NCBI GenBank assembly: GCA_017457585.1
Contig: JAFTHD010000188.1
Location: forward strand, 1 to 5,857
Direction of reading: 5' to 3'
DNA length: 5,857 nucleotides
Source: Bacillota bacterium
GTDB taxonomy: Bacteria > Bacillota_A > Clostridia > Peptostreptococcales > Anaerovoracaceae
Positions 4,849-5,857 of the stretch are shown here, piece after piece (position 1 is the first letter of the stretch; every line of letters starts with the position of its first letter). The notes below the pieces were generated by a model. That model worked only from the letters and a program-made list of their open reading frames with translations. It had not been told where the DNA came from and searched no databases. Both the position numbers and the translations under genes were made by a program.

Positions 4849-5857
4849 ATGAAAAAACTCTTTGAACGTATTATCGTTATCGCTTTAATCGCGAGTCTTT
4901 TCGTCATATCACCCCTGCCCGCAGGCCAGGCTTACGCTGCAGACGATACGCCCGCTTCGACCAGCATAACCAAATACAGCATTACGAAAACGTATTTTAC
5001 AGTGAACTGGAAAAAAGTTGACAAAGTTTCAGGCTATCAGATTCAGTACTGCATGGACAGGTTCTTTCTGAACCCTACGACTGTCAAAGTAGAGGATCCT
5101 TCTGTAACGTCAAAGCGCGTATCCCTCAAATCCTTCAGCCCCTGCTACATAAGGGTCAGAACCTATAAGACGACTGCCGACAAGACGCTCTACTCTTCAT
5201 GGGCAGTCTCAGGTAACACGAAGGTAAGCAAAGAGGCCATTATCGTTCGCGTTACCAAACCGAATGGTAAGGAATTCGAACTGCGAAGCGCCGCAAAGCA
5301 AAAGATGAAGAAGTATGATACCCTCCAGGGCGGATGTGCATACGGTGATTATGGCTGGTTCATCCTCTATAACAGAAATGTCAACAAATGCAAGCTTGCC
5401 AAGGTGAAGATGAAGACCATGGAAGTGGTAAAGGTGTCGGGCGTCCTTGCAGTGTCACACGGGAGCAGCGTTGCCTACAATCCTAATACAAAGGAACTGG
5501 CAGTCTGTCACGGCCCATACAATTACAAAAAGGTGTCGATCATTGACCCGAATACGCTGGCTGTCAAATCTACAGTCACCCTTTCGCTGCCTACAGGAAC
5601 TAAGGGTGCCACGAAGAAGCAGTGCCGAAATTTCTCGGGAATCACGGCTCTCACCTACAACAACGAGCATAAGGTTTACGTTGCAAGGCTTAAGGCCCAG
5701 GGAAATCTCGTATATTTCAACAGCAAGTTCAAAGCTGTCAAATACGTTAAGCTCAGCTATTACGGCGGTCAGATGTACCAGGGAATTGAATCTATAGGAG
5801 ATTACAATCTCGTAAGCAGCAGTCCGTACAGAGGCGGAAAATACAACAAGATCACGG
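4849..5857 (+). CDS. Secreted protein with fibronectin-III-like domain and propeller-like region, partial
   Basis: The frame stays open from the ATG to the window edge: 336 codons, no stop. The start MKKLFERIIVIALIASLFVI plus an AYA|AD site at residue 30 is a classical Sec signal peptide, so the product is exported. Residues about 38-126 resemble a fibronectin type III module of clostridial surface proteins: TVNWKKVDKVSGYQIQYCM (51-69), PCYIRVRTYK (98-107) and LYSSW (114-118). From about 156 onward, strand-rich segments such as GDYGWFILYN (166-175), SHGSSVAYNP (203-212), KELAVC (215-220) and VSIIDPNTLAVKS (229-241) resemble beta-propeller blades. There is no LPXTG or catalytic motif in the visible part. 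GAGG lies 10 bases before the ATG, a weak ribosome site. Function unknown; a cell-surface or matrix-binding role is inference. The C-terminus is outside the window. Confidence 0.8.
   Translation, partial: MKKLFERIIVIALIASLFVISPLPAGQAYAADDTPASTSITKYSITKTYFTVNWKKVDKVSGYQIQYCMDRFFLNPTTVKVEDPSVTSKRVSLKSFSPCYIRVRTYKTTADKTLYSSWAVSGNTKVSKEAIIVRVTKPNGKEFELRSAAKQKMKKYDTLQGGCAYGDYGWFILYNRNVNKCKLAKVKMKTMEVVKVSGVLAVSHGSSVAYNPNTKELAVCHGPYNYKKVSIIDPNTLAVKSTVTLSLPTGTKGATKKQCRNFSGITALTYNNEHKVYVARLKAQGNLVYFNSKFKAVKYVKLSYYGGQMYQGIESIGDYNLVSSSPYRGGKYNKIT

Noticed and set aside
5447..5797. Plus-strand and minus-strand frames inside the secreted-protein gene
   Set aside because: Alternate-frame shadows; the frame from 4849 has a signal peptide, a domain pattern and no stop to the window edge.

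Overview
The window looks like part of a Gram-positive, probably anaerobic clostridial (Bacillota) chromosome. This rests on AGGAG-type ribosome binding sites, sigma-A-like TTGACA/TATAAT promoters in AT-rich gaps, moderately GC-balanced genes, and a secreted protein with a fibronectin-III-like domain next to a propeller-like region. No rRNA, tRNA, CRISPR array, insertion sequence or phage gene is visible. The placement is inference from style and gene content; no taxonomic marker is present.

Layout, left to right. Minus strand, 1-705: a two-gene unit, with a chorismate mutase carrying a C-terminal ACT domain (133-705) read first and, 9 bases after its stop, the start of a DUF445 membrane protein (1-123, cut by the window edge). 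Minus strand, 777-1538: a cysteine-rich DUF169 protein with its own extended -10 promoter. 1539-1984 has no protein gene but holds the most interesting element: a strong-looking minus-strand promoter with an AT-rich upstream tract (1925-1981), a purine-rich GC-rich segment with several hairpins, and a textbook intrinsic terminator (1656-1691). Together these define a roughly 260-nt structured RNA that I could not assign to a known family. Minus strand, 1985-2206: a small 4-oxalocrotonate-tautomerase-like protein. Minus strand, 2391-3584: a complete class I/II PLP aminotransferase. Minus strand, 3726-4661: an AEC-family transporter followed by a terminator. Plus strand, 4849 to the end: an exported FN3/propeller-like protein, incomplete at the right edge, diverging from the transporter gene.

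Functional picture. Chorismate mutase makes prephenate and a class I/II aminotransferase could act on aspartate or aromatic substrates, so an amino-acid theme is possible. However, the two genes are 1.7 kb apart and have separate promoters, so nothing in the sequence joins them into one operon. Most genes here appear to be transcribed singly. The exception is the chorismate mutase-DUF445 pair, which is probably translationally coupled. The RNA could be a free small RNA or a terminated leader upstream of the DUF169 gene; the sequence alone does not decide.
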